Virus record (IMG/VR): IMGVR_UViG_3300048837_000795
Span: 1-64,000 of that record
Length of the DNA stretch: 64,000 nt
Source of the DNA: a virus
Direction: 5' to 3' (one strand)
In this document: positions 1 through 8,209 of the stretch, piece after piece
Layout of the letters: the number at the start of each line of letters is the position of its first letter
How positions within the stretch are numbered: the stretch's first letter is position 1
Translations under genes and position numbers: made by a program
The notes under the pieces: generated by a model
What the model was told of the DNA's origin: nothing
The model's input: only the letters and a program-made list of their open reading frames with translations
The model's database searches: none

Positions 1-744
1 GTCGACGTACTGGCGCGAAACACCAACGGTTTTTGCAAGTTGCGTTTTGGTTGCGTCTGGTTGCGTTTCGTGCAACTCAAGGATGCGCTCGCGGTTGCTC
101 TTTTGCTGTTCCGGTTGCGTTGGTTGCGCAACCAACGCCTCCTGGGTTGCCCGATTCGCAACCTTCTGGTTGCGCAAGTTGCGCATCTCTCGCATCGCCG
201 TTTTCTGCTCTTCCGCGGCTTCTAACCTGCGCGCGTGCTGCCCACGCACGGCTAATATCAGCGCGGCGATCACGCTCAGCGATGACAACAGCCCTTTAGC
301 CACCTTCTCAACCGCGCCAGAGTCGTCCAGCAGCACGTTGACTACCAACACAACGACCATGTAGAACACGCCGGCGCTCAGCGTGAGCCAAACCGGCGCT
401 AACCCGCGAACCTTGCGTGGTTTGATTTTCCTGCCTCTACCCTTTGCCGGCCCGCGCACGCTATCACGCTTGCGGTCGTTGTAATCCCAGAGCGTGATCG
501 TGGTCGACACGGCAGATAAGCCCAGAAACTCGACCACAATAGCACCCAACCAAGCAATGGCCGCCGGCATTCCAAGCGCGTCCCTGAGCCCGATGTGTAC
601 CATCCATGCCGGAAGAAGTGGCGCTAACCAGGGTGCTGAGGCCGCGATTATATCAATCAAAAGCGACTCGACCGCCTGGATTAGCCGTTTCGAGTTTTTC
701 AAGAAGGCAACGACACGGGCGACAAAATCAGGCCTAGTCTCCAT
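1..744 (-). CDS. Membrane-anchored protein with C-terminal helix-turn-helix, 3' end cut by window edge
   Basis: Reading leftward from ATG at 744, the frame stays open for 248 codons to the window edge, so the C terminus is missing. The N-terminal half has several hydrophobic stretches, including APWLAPLLPAWMVHIG and a segment around VFYMVVVLVVNVLL. A basic linker follows (KGRGRKIKPRKVRG). The distal part is Gln/Thr/Asn-rich and ends in a helix-turn-helix-like segment (ERILELHETQPD, then TKTQLAKTVGVSRQYV). The start overlaps the stop of the upstream gene. It could tether phage DNA or a regulator to the membrane, but this is inference and the family is not recognised. Confidence 0.65.
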   Translation of the reverse strand, partial: METRPDFVARVVAFLKNSKRLIQAVESLLIDIIAASAPWLAPLLPAWMVHIGLRDALGMPAAIAWLGAIVVEFLGLSAVSTTITLWDYNDRKRDSVRGPAKGRGRKIKPRKVRGLAPVWLTLSAGVFYMVVVLVVNVLLDDSGAVEKVAKGLLSSLSVIAALILAVRGQHARRLEAAEEQKTAMREMRNLRNQKVANRATQEALVAQPTQPEQQKSNRERILELHETQPDATKTQLAKTVGVSRQYVD

Positions 745-1225
745 CCGAGTCCCCCTCCCCCATCATTGGCAGGCGAATCGCCGGCAGCCGGTTGGTCAAA
801 ATATCCACGTCAATCTCGCCGGCAGTCGGCGGCAGGCCTGCGCCGGACATAGCCCCAGGCAGCTCCAAAAAACCAAACAGCGCATGCGGGTGAGCTTCCG
901 CTGCGGTGAGGATCGCCTTCACGAACCAGGCAGCAATGCGGCCCATTTGATAGCGCGCCTGCTCGGATCCCTTACGTTTCTTGCGGTCGAATGACCAGAC
1001 TTTATCCGGGTATTTACACGGCAGTGGGGTGAAGAGAAAGCGGTATCCCCGCCCCTGCCACTCGAAACGCACCACCCAGGCAAAGCGCCCGCCGGCCTGG
1101 CCCTGAGTGACCATCTGGTTGTCCGCGCCAAAATCTTCCAGCATCTCCTGGATTTCACCCAGGCTTTTGGCCGGGTGAACCGTGGTCGACCAGTAGTTAG
1201 CGTCTTCTGCGAAACGTATATTCAT
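734..1225 (-). CDS. Hypothetical protein, 163 aa
   Basis: The start at 1225 is chosen because it follows AGGAGAACAGCC; a longer frame back to 1279 has no ribosome binding site. The protein has WVVRFEWQGRGYRFLF and a central basic stretch (FDRKKRKGSEQARYQMG) typical of small conserved phage proteins, and it ends in an acidic tail. Its stop overlaps the next start. No function is assigned. Confidence 0.7.
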   Translation of the reverse strand: MNIRFAEDANYWSTTVHPAKSLGEIQEMLEDFGADNQMVTQGQAGGRFAWVVRFEWQGRGYRFLFTPLPCKYPDKVWSFDRKKRKGSEQARYQMGRIAAWFVKAILTAAEAHPHALFGFLELPGAMSGAGLPPTAGEIDVDILTNRLPAIRLPMMGEGDSDGD

Positions 1226-1614
1226 GGCTGTTCTCCTAAATGCTTCTCCGCATAGACCGCCCATAGAGCGGTGCGGCAAACGACCAACGAGACGTTACGG
1301 TTAAACAGCAAGTACACGCGGTGGTCAGACAAATCGGTTACCTGTCCTATCGGAGTGATAAAGCAAACTACCCCAATTGGATCGAACTGGATATTGACAG
1401 TCATCGACCGACGAATCGCATCAATCACAGACAAAGTGTCTTTCCAAACGTTTGAAGGATCAAACATGTTATGAATGGTGTAAGAGTAAGAGAAAGGGGA
1501 TTGACTAGTTTTTTCACTGCGGCCCTGTTTCCATCCCATCACGTGCTCACCGATCAGGAGATTTAATTCCTTGCCGGCTTCGAGCTCTTCAACAAACATA
1601 CGGTCAATAATCAT
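1222..1614 (-). CDS. Phage ABA-sandwich-domain-like protein, 130 aa
   Basis: The N terminus (EELEAGKELNLLIGEHVMGW) is typical of the phage ABA sandwich family, whose function is unknown. The C terminus (VCRTALWAVYAEKHLGE) also fits. The start at 1614 is preferred over 1626 because GAGAACAGCC precedes it, the same leader as the next gene. A motif A promoter candidate lies directly upstream, so this starts a small operon of three genes (with 734-1225 and 1-744). The family assignment is by pattern recall. Confidence 0.65.
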   Translation of the reverse strand: MIIDRMFVEELEAGKELNLLIGEHVMGWKQGRSEKTSQSPFSYSYTIHNMFDPSNVWKDTLSVIDAIRRSMTVNIQFDPIGVVCFITPIGQVTDLSDHRVYLLFNRNVSLVVCRTALWAVYAEKHLGEQP

Positions 1615-1621
1615 GGCTGTT

Positions 1622-1647
1622 CTCATATAGACTTACTTTAGTAATGC
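1622..1647 (-). promoter_or_regulatory. Motif A copy 1 (promoter-like)
   Basis: On the minus strand it reads TTACTAAAGTAA, GT, CTATATG. It ends inside the 5' leader of the 1222-1614 gene. It is one of nine copies of the TTATYWAAGTAA-N2-CKATAGR element in the window. Confidence 0.6.
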
Positions 1648-1689
1648 TATACAATCGCCTGTGAGGCATATAGAATGACGTTGCCTTGC

Positions 1690-1795
1690 CTGAATAGCCC
1701 TGTGAGGGCTCCTGTGCGGCCCTGTGCGGCCCTGTGCGGTTCCTGTGCGGTGCCTTTGAGGCCTATGAGAGCCTTAGAGGGCTACGTGCCCTGCG
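1690..1795. repeat. Degenerate 10-bp tandem repeat array
   Basis: Four near-identical units of CCTGTGCGGY lie at 1711-1750. They are flanked on both sides by weaker 10-11 bp relatives (CCTGTGAGGG, CCTTTGAGG, CCTATGAGAG, CCTTAGAGGG). The period matches one helical turn. The array fills most of the gap between the FtsK-like gene and the next operon and runs just into the last codons of the FtsK-like gene. Iteron- or partition-site-like arrays look like this, but the role is unproven. Confidence 0.6.
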
Positions 1796-3071
1796 CGGAA
1801 ATACCCGCCAATTTCTCCAGTTCGGGTGTAGTTTTCCGCGAAGAAACTGCGTCAACCGGATGGGTCAGCCAGCCGCGGCGCTCCCACTCCTCGGCGGTGG
1901 TACGGATCTTCCATTCCGTCGCGCGCCCGTCCATCATTTCAGCCAGCCGCTTGATCTTGAACTGCCCCCCCATCGTCTCAATCGCTAAGCGCACCAGCGT
2001 GCATTCAATCTCGGTCAGCGCGTTGACCGGCGCGGTCCCGCCGCCCAACCAATCCGACTCGGCCTGCGGGTCGAGCATGTAGGTCTGGATGGGCTGGTAT
2101 TGGCCGGCCAGGCGCAAGACGGCCCTGCCTGGTCGCTGGATCTGGTTGGCATACAGGCCCCACGAGCGGTTATCCAGCGTTACCGACCCGCCGGTATCGT
2201 CGGCCATGCGGAAACATAACCGGGTCTGGAGCATGCCCGACAGCTCGCGGCTCACATCTTTCGCGCGCCAGTTGTGCGCGGCCAAAACCATGTGCAGGCC
2301 CCACTTGCGCCCGCGCCTGGCCACCTCACCCAGTAGCCGCACGATCTCCTTATCACCCATGACCGTGTTGGCCTCATCGACCAGCAGCAGCACGCGCTTG
2401 AGTTTGTCGGGCGAGACCAAGTTATAGGCATCCATATCATCCGGCGGCATGTCACCAATTGAGCGATACAGCGCCGCGCGCCGGGCAATCTCCGACTCCA
2501 GCAGCTCCAATAACTCTAAAACATCGTCGCCCGAGGATGCGATGGGCCGGCCGGTGACCCGCTCCCAGGCCGCGCCAAACGTATGACCATCCGGGTCGGC
2601 AAGGTAAATATCCCAGCCGTGCACCCGCGCCGTGTGGGAAAGCACGCGCAGGAAGGTGCTTTTACCCGAGCCTTGTCCGCCGCCGATCAGCATGTTTTGC
2701 CATGCCCGCGCGTCGGCCATGATCGGCCCGCGCATACCTATGCCGAAGTCAAAGTTTTCCGGGCCGGGGAATGCCGGCAGTTGTGCGCTGTCTGGCAGCG
2801 CCGGTTTATTCGACAGTAGCACGGCGTATCTCAGGCCGGTCGAATTGGAAATGACTACAGGCCGGCCGCCCAGCGCGGTCGAAAGTGAGTGAACCAGGTC
2901 CTGGGTGATGTACGGCGCGAGTTTTGGCAGCGCGGGTAATACCCCGATCAGCCAGGCGTAGCCGTCGCGCTCGACCAGCAGCCAGCGTTCGGGCGTCTGT
3001 AGCTGGCGCGCCGTCATCATCTCGACAATCAGAGTCTTGACTGCCTGCGCCTGAGCCAGATAACTTTTCAC
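1782..3071 (-). CDS. FtsK/HerA-like DNA-translocating ATPase
   Basis: The 429-residue protein has Walker A GGGQGSGKST (about residues 130-139), Walker B RVLLLVDEAN (about 230-238) and a RecA-fold core typical of the FtsK/SpoIIIE-HerA superfamily. After it, EWKIRTTAEEWERRGWLT resembles a small winged-helix tail. It lacks the multi-pass membrane domain of cellular FtsK, but the upstream gene encodes a two-helix membrane protein and overlaps it by 4 bp, so the two may form a complex. It could move or pair phage DNA during replication, segregation or plasmid-like maintenance. It is not the packaging terminase, which lies at 61.6-63.1 kb. Confidence 0.8.
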   Translation of the reverse strand: MKSYLAQAQAVKTLIVEMMTARQLQTPERWLLVERDGYAWLIGVLPALPKLAPYITQDLVHSLSTALGGRPVVISNSTGLRYAVLLSNKPALPDSAQLPAFPGPENFDFGIGMRGPIMADARAWQNMLIGGGQGSGKSTFLRVLSHTARVHGWDIYLADPDGHTFGAAWERVTGRPIASSGDDVLELLELLESEIARRAALYRSIGDMPPDDMDAYNLVSPDKLKRVLLLVDEANTVMGDKEIVRLLGEVARRGRKWGLHMVLAAHNWRAKDVSRELSGMLQTRLCFRMADDTGGSVTLDNRSWGLYANQIQRPGRAVLRLAGQYQPIQTYMLDPQAESDWLGGGTAPVNALTEIECTLVRLAIETMGGQFKIKRLAEMMDGRATEWKIRTTAEEWERRGWLTHPVDAVSSRKTTPELEKLAGISAQGT

Positions 3072-4030
3072 TTTCCACCCCCTTGCATCAACAGTTTGCG
3101 CTCAACCTCATCCAGAATATTACCCATCGCCGGGTCGCCCGGGTCGATAATCTCAATCTCGCCGGCAGTGCGCGGCGCATCTAGTGCCGGCGGGGGAAAG
3201 CTGGAAGGCGTGGCCCGCAGCAGGTCAATCTTCTGTTCGTTTTGCTTGACCAGCAGCTGGACGGCCGGCGGGGTCTGCTCGGGCGCGGCGGTATTCATCA
3301 CCGGGTTGACCTGCAAATTGGGGTTGATCGCCAGGCCGTTTTTGATTTGCACCGGGTATTTGCCCTGGGCATTGGCGTGCACCTCTTTGTACTCGGTCTT
3401 TTTCCACACCCAGCGGTAAGCCAGCAGCCCCAGCAGGCCCAGTAAAAAGGTGGGAATCGCCCATTTGGTCACGGCCCAAACGGTGACCATCGTTTTGCGC
3501 GATTGGATATCCAGGGCGCGTTTCTCCTGCTCAGCGTCGTTTTTTTCGGCGATGGCTGTGGCGGCCTCGTTGGTCACCGCCATCTCCGCGCTGAAAACCG
3601 CCTGGGTCTGGGTGCTGGCAATGGCGGAGGCCTTCCTGCGCTCGATCGCGTTATCGGTGGACATGATCGAGCCTGCCGTGGCCGTTTGACCGTCGATGCG
3701 CAGCCGGTAAGCAAACTCGGTCGCCTGCGCGTACTCGCCGGCCACACGGAACGCCTCAGCCGTGTTGGCTGCGCGCCAGGTACTATCGGCGTCGGCTACC
3801 ATGCGGGCAGCCACGGCAGTCTCTTCCAGCCCGCTGTATCCGCGGGGAGCTTCGAGCACAGGCAGGCGAAAGACCGCTGCGCTGGCAGGTTGGTTCGGAT
3901 CGCCCAGCGCGGAAGAGGCAAACGCCGCCATACCCAAACACACCAGGATGATCAGGAAGATCATTACCCCTGAGTTCCCGCCGGAAGACCTGGAACCACC
4001 GCCCTCGTGATGACCGCCGTATCCACTCAT
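3068..4030 (-). CDS. Membrane protein with two transmembrane segments, 320 aa
   Basis: The start at 4030 follows GGGAGGGATAAC. A Gly/Ser/His-rich head precedes a first hydrophobic segment (VMIFLIILVCLGMAAFASS). An Ala/Thr-rich region, probably extracytoplasmic, follows, then a second segment (FLLGLLGLLAYRWVW), then a Pro-rich cytoplasmic-type tail. The stop overlaps the FtsK-like gene, so it may be that ATPase's membrane partner. No family is recognised. Confidence 0.7.
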   Translation of the reverse strand: MSGYGGHHEGGGSRSSGGNSGVMIFLIILVCLGMAAFASSALGDPNQPASAAVFRLPVLEAPRGYSGLEETAVAARMVADADSTWRAANTAEAFRVAGEYAQATEFAYRLRIDGQTATAGSIMSTDNAIERRKASAIASTQTQAVFSAEMAVTNEAATAIAEKNDAEQEKRALDIQSRKTMVTVWAVTKWAIPTFLLGLLGLLAYRWVWKKTEYKEVHANAQGKYPVQIKNGLAINPNLQVNPVMNTAAPEQTPPAVQLLVKQNEQKIDLLRATPSSFPPPALDAPRTAGEIEIIDPGDPAMGNILDEVERKLLMQGGGK

Positions 4031-4031
4031 G

Positions 4032-4949
4032 TTATCCCTCCCAAAAGGGGATGAACCCTTTAACCTGCTTTGCGATCGCCCGATAAACGTCTTTATCAAT
4101 CAGTACGATCTTTACTTCCGGGTAGTACTTCGCCATTCGATCCAGCTTTGTTTTTGACTTTTGATCCATCCAACCTTTAACCTCGTGGTACTCGATCGAC
4201 CCGTCGCAGCCGTAAACCTTGAAATCTGGAAGATAGGATCTTGTACCGCGCTTTATAGCGTGAAACTCAAAAACATCCGGCTCGAATTCCCACTTTGCAA
4301 TCTGACCAATGGAGATAAGCCAATTCAGGTATCTTGCGTAATTGGCCTCCCAGGCGGAGCGAAAATACTTTCCGTCCAGGTCATCGCGCCTGCCCATTCT
4401 CCCGCTACTATATCCCTGGCGAAGCTTCCCCTCTTTTTGCATTGCAGTCATACGATCAGAGCATGCCTGTGATCTTTCGTCCGAATTCAATTTAGAATCA
4501 GGATTTGCCCATGCGAGAGTGATACCTTTTGACATCAATTCTCTGGTGCTTTCAGTATGCGTTTTCCCTCTGTGTCCTTTCGGATGCTCATGGGTTTTAT
4601 GCCATTCCTTTACAAGCAAAGACATCTTTCTTATTTGACCCCGTGACTTCTTCCTGTTCTGGTTGGTCAACCCGAGCTCCCGGGCCTTGCGAGAAATATT
4701 TGCCTTATCACGTGAAAACAAAACTTCAAGCGCATCCAGATTTATTTCATCTCCCTGGTAGTGTTCACGCAGTATCTCGATCTCTTTGTCGGTCCAGAAT
4801 TCATGGCGCTTTCTCCAACCCATCTTCCAGCATAGGTTTCTTACAGATGTTTCGTTGCGTCCAAGAACTGAAGCAATGTCTTTATACTCCAGGGTCTGGT
4901 AATTCAGTTTGACCAGCTCGATCTCGTGATCCTGCCATTTTCCCATCAT
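4032..4949 (-). CDS. Homing-type endonuclease: N-terminal helix-turn-helix repeats and C-terminal PD-(D/E)XK nuclease
   Basis: Two N-terminal helix-turn-helix modules (YKDIASVLGRNETSVRNLC and a second around LEVLFSRDKANISRKARELG) are followed by a basic linker. A PD-(D/E)XK-type core comes next: SAWEANYARYL, YLPDFKVY, and YHEVKGWMDQKSK, with WE, PDF and EVK as the likely catalytic residues. Free-standing phage homing endonucleases have this layout. The start at 4949 follows GGAGGGAGCG. It is wedged between a 53-aa gene and a membrane-protein gene in the replication operon, overlapping the former, which fits a mobile intruder. Specificity is unknown. Confidence 0.7.
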   Translation of the reverse strand: MMGKWQDHEIELVKLNYQTLEYKDIASVLGRNETSVRNLCWKMGWRKRHEFWTDKEIEILREHYQGDEINLDALEVLFSRDKANISRKARELGLTNQNRKKSRGQIRKMSLLVKEWHKTHEHPKGHRGKTHTESTRELMSKGITLAWANPDSKLNSDERSQACSDRMTAMQKEGKLRQGYSSGRMGRRDDLDGKYFRSAWEANYARYLNWLISIGQIAKWEFEPDVFEFHAIKRGTRSYLPDFKVYGCDGSIEYHEVKGWMDQKSKTKLDRMAKYYPEVKIVLIDKDVYRAIAKQVKGFIPFWEG

Positions 4950-5107
4950 ACCGCGCTCCCTCCATCCTGGCATACTTGCGCGCCGGGCCACAGCTGCGAA
5001 TACAATTCCTGCCTGCGCTGGATCTCCGCGGCAAGCTGGCGCTCAGCCGGCCAGTCACCGCGCAGAATTGCTAAACAGCGCTCGATTTCCAGCCGGGTGT
5101 CAGTCAT
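4946..5107 (-). CDS. Small hypothetical protein, 53 aa
   Basis: The start at 5107 follows GAGG with 8-base spacing and overlaps the end of the helicase-loader gene. The protein is helical and charged (LEIERCLAILRGDW, AAEIQRRQELYSQL). It may be a small accessory to the replication pair, by position only. Confidence 0.6.
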   Translation of the reverse strand: MTDTRLEIERCLAILRGDWPAERQLAAEIQRRQELYSQLWPGAQVCQDGGSAV

Positions 5108-6056
5108 TGTAAAGGCCTCGCTGAGCGCGGGCGCCCAAAATCTCGCGCACGTCGCAGCCCTCGACTTCAACCGGCACCCCGCCCGAAATGCGAGAGGCCA
5201 AATAGGCCATATCCTCGGGCAGCGAGTCGGGGTTGTTTTTCATGGCCAGCACGGTCAGCAATCCGCTCGATTCGTAGCGGGTATCCAGCAGGCGGTGCAT
5301 TGTCTGCATCACCCACGGCGTGTGGGCAATCTGGTCAAGCTCATCGATGGCCAGCACCGGGATCTGCCGCGTCTCGCGGATCGCCGCCTCGACCGCAATG
5401 CCGCCACGGTCATCGCCGAACATATCGCGGATCTCGGCGATCAGGTCGGAGGCGTTGACGTAGCGCGAGCGCACGCCAATCCCCCGAAAGCCGTTGACCA
5501 GGCTTTTGAGCAAATGGCTCTTTCCCCGGCCAGGCTGGCCCCAGAACGTGACGAAGCCCTCGGGCCGCTCATTCATACCCAGCATGTTGCGCGCAGCGCG
5601 CTGCGCGAGCTGCTTTTCCGCAAAATCGCCGGTCACACGGAACTGCTCCAGTGAGACAGACAAATCATCGCCTTTTAAACCGCAGTTTGCGCGGAGGTAA
5701 TCCTTCCACGCCTCACCGGTGCACCGCGGGCAGGGGCTGGAATGCGTCTCGCCAGTGTACCAGCCTGGGACGGGTGTCGGCAGCCACTTGACCTTACCGC
5801 CATTGGGTTGGGCGTAGGGGCCGGAGACGGACACAAAGACAAACATCAGCCGCGCCCCGCCGCAGTTACGGCAGAGATTGGCAACGGCATTATCAGGCGC
5901 GTCGACCAGCAGCTTTGTCGCCTTCGGGTTATCCAGCAGCGCAACCAGGTCAGCCGGCCATATTCTCCCGTCAGGGATAGGCCGCTCGGGCGGAAGCGAT
6001 TCTAATTCCGGCGCGTCTATCTGAATATCGCTGAGTATATTCTGAATAGTGGTCAT
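5100..6056 (-). CDS. DnaC-like replicative helicase loader (AAA+)
   Basis: The 318-residue AAA+ protein has Walker A FWGQPGRGKSH (about 172-182) and Walker B IPVLAIDELDQ. Two CxxC pairs (CRNCGG near 62 and CPRC near 109) form an N-terminal zinc-ribbon-like module. This matches DnaC/DnaI-type loaders, which deliver the host replicative helicase to the phage origin. Its start overlaps the end of the initiator gene. No replicative helicase or polymerase is in the window, so the phage either borrows the host's or encodes them elsewhere. Confidence 0.85.
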   Translation of the reverse strand: MTTIQNILSDIQIDAPELESLPPERPIPDGRIWPADLVALLDNPKATKLLVDAPDNAVANLCRNCGGARLMFVFVSVSGPYAQPNGGKVKWLPTPVPGWYTGETHSSPCPRCTGEAWKDYLRANCGLKGDDLSVSLEQFRVTGDFAEKQLAQRAARNMLGMNERPEGFVTFWGQPGRGKSHLLKSLVNGFRGIGVRSRYVNASDLIAEIRDMFGDDRGGIAVEAAIRETRQIPVLAIDELDQIAHTPWVMQTMHRLLDTRYESSGLLTVLAMKNNPDSLPEDMAYLASRISGGVPVEVEGCDVREILGARAQRGLYND

Positions 6057-7144
6057 GCTTTCACCCCTTTCCCGCGCAGGTAAATCTGATAATCGTTCTC
6101 AGTCACCGTCTCGCCGAATAAGTCCAGGTTCTTACGCTGGAAAACCTCGAAAGAGTCCACGTCAGTGAACGCCGGCTTACTGGCGCGCAGCTCCGCAGCC
6201 TTAGCGGTCACATAGTACGTCAGCGACCCGGGCCGGCCTGGCATAAACCGTTTGTCAATCTGCTGGCCTTTCCAATCCTCGTGGTATGCCCGTAAAGCAT
6301 TTAGGCCGAATTCGCCGCAAGCCTCACGCAGATCGCGGGCCTCGTTGATCCATAGGCCATGCTGCCCGGCCTTTTTTCCAGCCTTTGCCGGCGGAACAAG
6401 TTTCCACAAACGGCAGACCTCCCGAATGATCTCGCGGGTATCTTCCGGATAAGAGGAAAAATCGATCTCCCCTTTCCGCGCCTCGAACTTCTGCAAGGCT
6501 GCCAACGCGCCGGCGTTTTTGACCGTTCCGTTTCCGTTGGAGGCAGCGGGCGCGTCAGCGCCCAAATCTTTGTTAGTCTCTGAAGTACCCTCTGTAGGAA
6601 TAGTCTCTGTTAATGGTTCTCGCCGTTTGGCGAGAAGGTTTTCGCCGTTTGGCAATTCCCTTTTCGCCGTTTGGCGAGAACCACCGTTTTCGCCGTTTGG
6701 CGAAAAGGGAATTTTGGCATTCGCGAGCTTCGCTTCCGGGGTGTATGGATTGATAAATGGTTTAGCCGCCCACTCATTCCACAAAGCCAAAAAGCGATCT
6801 TCGACCAGCCGCAGGTGCAAGGTTGGGTCGCGATTGAACTGGAAGAGTTTCTTTTCGATCAGCCCGGTTTTTACCAAAATCGCCAGGATCCGGTCTGATT
6901 GATCAGGGGTAATCCTGACCCGCTCATACCATTCGTAACGGCGGGCAGCGATCCAGAACTTACCCTCGTGTTCCACGCGCAGCTTTGAGCCGCCCTCTTT
7001 GGTTGGGAGATACCAATAGACAATCTCGCTCAACACCAGGCCGGCCAGTACATCCCCGCCGGCCATATCCACGTAGATCTTTTTGAAATCAATCGTGTCG
7101 CGGGAAGCGCGCTCCCACTGGAAGAACCGATCCATCGATGACAT
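6053..7144 (-). CDS. Replication initiator / replisome organizer with origin iterons inside the gene
   Basis: The 363-residue protein has an N-terminal winged-helix-like domain (YERVRITPDQSDRILAILV, then TGLIEKKLF), a low-complexity linker encoded by the iteron array, and a C-terminal helical region. It sits directly before a DnaC-like loader, as lambda O sits before P. The linker (around residues 145-180) is translated from four palindromic repeats at 6617-6706. NLDLFGE near the C terminus resembles a sliding-clamp-binding pentapeptide. The start at 7144 (ATG, preceded by GGGGGA) overlaps the upstream stop as TGATG. The family is inferred from domains and context. Confidence 0.75.
   Translation of the reverse strand: MSSMDRFFQWERASRDTIDFKKIYVDMAGGDVLAGLVLSEIVYWYLPTKEGGSKLRVEHEGKFWIAARRYEWYERVRITPDQSDRILAILVKTGLIEKKLFQFNRDPTLHLRLVEDRFLALWNEWAAKPFINPYTPEAKLANAKIPFSPNGENGGSRQTAKRELPNGENLLAKRREPLTETIPTEGTSETNKDLGADAPAASNGNGTVKNAGALAALQKFEARKGEIDFSSYPEDTREIIREVCRLWKLVPPAKAGKKAGQHGLWINEARDLREACGEFGLNALRAYHEDWKGQQIDKRFMPGRPGSLTYYVTAKAAELRASKPAFTDVDSFEVFQRKNLDLFGETVTENDYQIYLRGKGVKA
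6617..6706. repeat. Four palindromic iterons inside the initiator gene: candidate replication origin
   Basis: Copies lie at 6617-6636, 6639-6655, 6661-6680 and 6687-6706. All share CGCCGTTTGGC. The first is the perfect palindrome TTCTCGCC-GTTT-GGCGAGAA. Start-to-start spacing is 22, 22 and 26 bp, about two helical turns. Iterons within an initiator gene are the arrangement known from lambdoid origins. Confidence 0.8.
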
Positions 7145-7497
7145 CACTCAGAGTCCCCCTCGGCACTCGATTCGGCCTCTTCCTGGCCTTCCACGCTCCG
7201 GATAGAGCCGGTGAAAGACGGCACCGCCTCGACCTCGACGAAAACGGTATAGATCCGGTTCGTGCGCGGGTCGCTGACGGTAATCGTCATAGAATTTGGA
7301 TAATCAAAGTCACCGAAACGATCTTCGAGGTATTCTTCAGCGGCCTTCTCCGGACTATCCGCGTAAACCGGTACAAGATCTTCCGGGTCATAATCTTCAG
7401 GCCCGCAGAGATACATCGGCGGGCATTTGTGCCCGTATAGAAAAGTTCTTTCTTTGCATGTCGGGCATTCGCCCCAGCTGTTCGCCCAGTCGCTCAT
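7144..7497 (-). CDS. Small zinc-ribbon protein, 117 aa
   Basis: The start at 7497 follows GAGGGGAGCGTGGCT. The N terminus has a possible zinc site (CPTCKER, then HKCPP and a further Cys). An acidic middle and a Glu/Ser-rich tail follow. It is the first gene of the leftward replication operon, behind a motif B element at 7539-7570. Function is unknown. Confidence 0.65.
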   Translation of the reverse strand: MSDWANSWGECPTCKERTFLYGHKCPPMYLCGPEDYDPEDLVPVYADSPEKAAEEYLEDRFGDFDYPNSMTITVSDPRTNRIYTVFVEVEAVPSFTGSIRSVEGQEEAESSAEGDSE

Positions 7498-7538
7498 AGC
7501 CACGCTCCCCTCACCAGTCAGAATATAAAAACATCTAA

Positions 7539-7570
7539 CCTAAAACCGGTTTCGCGTGAATTAATTAAGC
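7539..7570 (-). promoter_or_regulatory. Motif B copy 1
   Basis: Minus-strand copy of the repeated element: GCTTAA, a 12-base spacer, GAAACCGGTTTTAGG. It overlaps the stop codon of 7565-7828 and precedes the leftward replication operon. Confidence 0.75.
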
Positions 7571-7828
7571 AGCGTCCCAGTTATTGGCCTGACCGGCTTG
7601 AAACTCGTGCCCGAGCTGGGCCTGCGCTGCCAGAATCGAGCGGCGCACCCGCTCGATATCCGTCAGTACGGGCGTGAGCAGCTCGCGCATTTCTTCGCGC
7701 CGGCTGATCGCCTGGCGCACGCGCAGCTCATCATGCTCAAGGATGGCCAGCGCCGTGCCCAGCGAGTAGAGGCGGTCCTCGACCGACGCCTGGCGCGCGT
7801 CGGCCGATCTGGATAATTGGCCCTTCAT
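7565..7828 (-). CDS. Small coiled-coil protein, 87 aa
   Basis: Almost entirely helical with heptad-like spacing (VEDRLYSLGTALAILEHDEL, RREEMRELLTPVLTDIERV). Its start overlaps the stop of the membrane-protein gene upstream, so the pair is co-translated. Its stop lies inside the motif B element. Function is unknown. Confidence 0.65.
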   Translation of the reverse strand: MKGQLSRSADARQASVEDRLYSLGTALAILEHDELRVRQAISRREEMRELLTPVLTDIERVRRSILAAQAQLGHEFQAGQANNWDAA

Positions 7829-8187
7829 GGCCGCTCTTCCATCTGCCGGGCCCGCAGCGCCTCGCGCTCTTCTGCCTCGCGGGCGCGCAAACCGCGCTCG
7901 TGCCAGCTATCCAGCGCGTATAGAGCGCCAACCGTCAGGCCGGCGGAAACCACAATTGCCCATAGCGCTAAGGCCGCTGTGTAGGGTGATATATAACCAA
8001 TTTCAAATTGGCACCAAATTAGTAGGGCTGTATAAGGCAGCAAAATCCCTAACAGTCCTAGAATATAGTTATAGATAGGATGGAGTCGATCACGACCAAC
8101 AAGATAACGCCACGGCCAGTAATGCTCCCCAACCATGACCACCGCGGCAAAAATCGCAGCCAACATTACGGAAAATAGAATACTCAT
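7825..8187 (-). CDS. Membrane protein, about four transmembrane segments, 120 aa
   Basis: The start at 8187 follows GGGAGGTCTTCC. Hydrophobic stretches include ILFSVMLAAIFAAVVMV, YILGLLGILLPYTALLIW and AALALWAIVVSAGLTVGALY. The C terminus is a charged helix. The start codon shares CATG with a possible integrase start on the other strand. It could be a holin-like or superinfection-exclusion protein; nothing in the sequence decides. Confidence 0.65.
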   Translation of the reverse strand: MSILFSVMLAAIFAAVVMVGEHYWPWRYLVGRDRLHPIYNYILGLLGILLPYTALLIWCQFEIGYISPYTAALALWAIVVSAGLTVGALYALDSWHERGLRAREAEEREALRARQMEERP

Positions 8188-8209
8188 GGAAGACCTCCCA
8201 GAAACGAAT

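Noticed and set aside
1690-1795. CRISPR array
   Set aside because: 10-bp units without spacers and no cas genes; the 53.2-53.9 kb repeats are coding.
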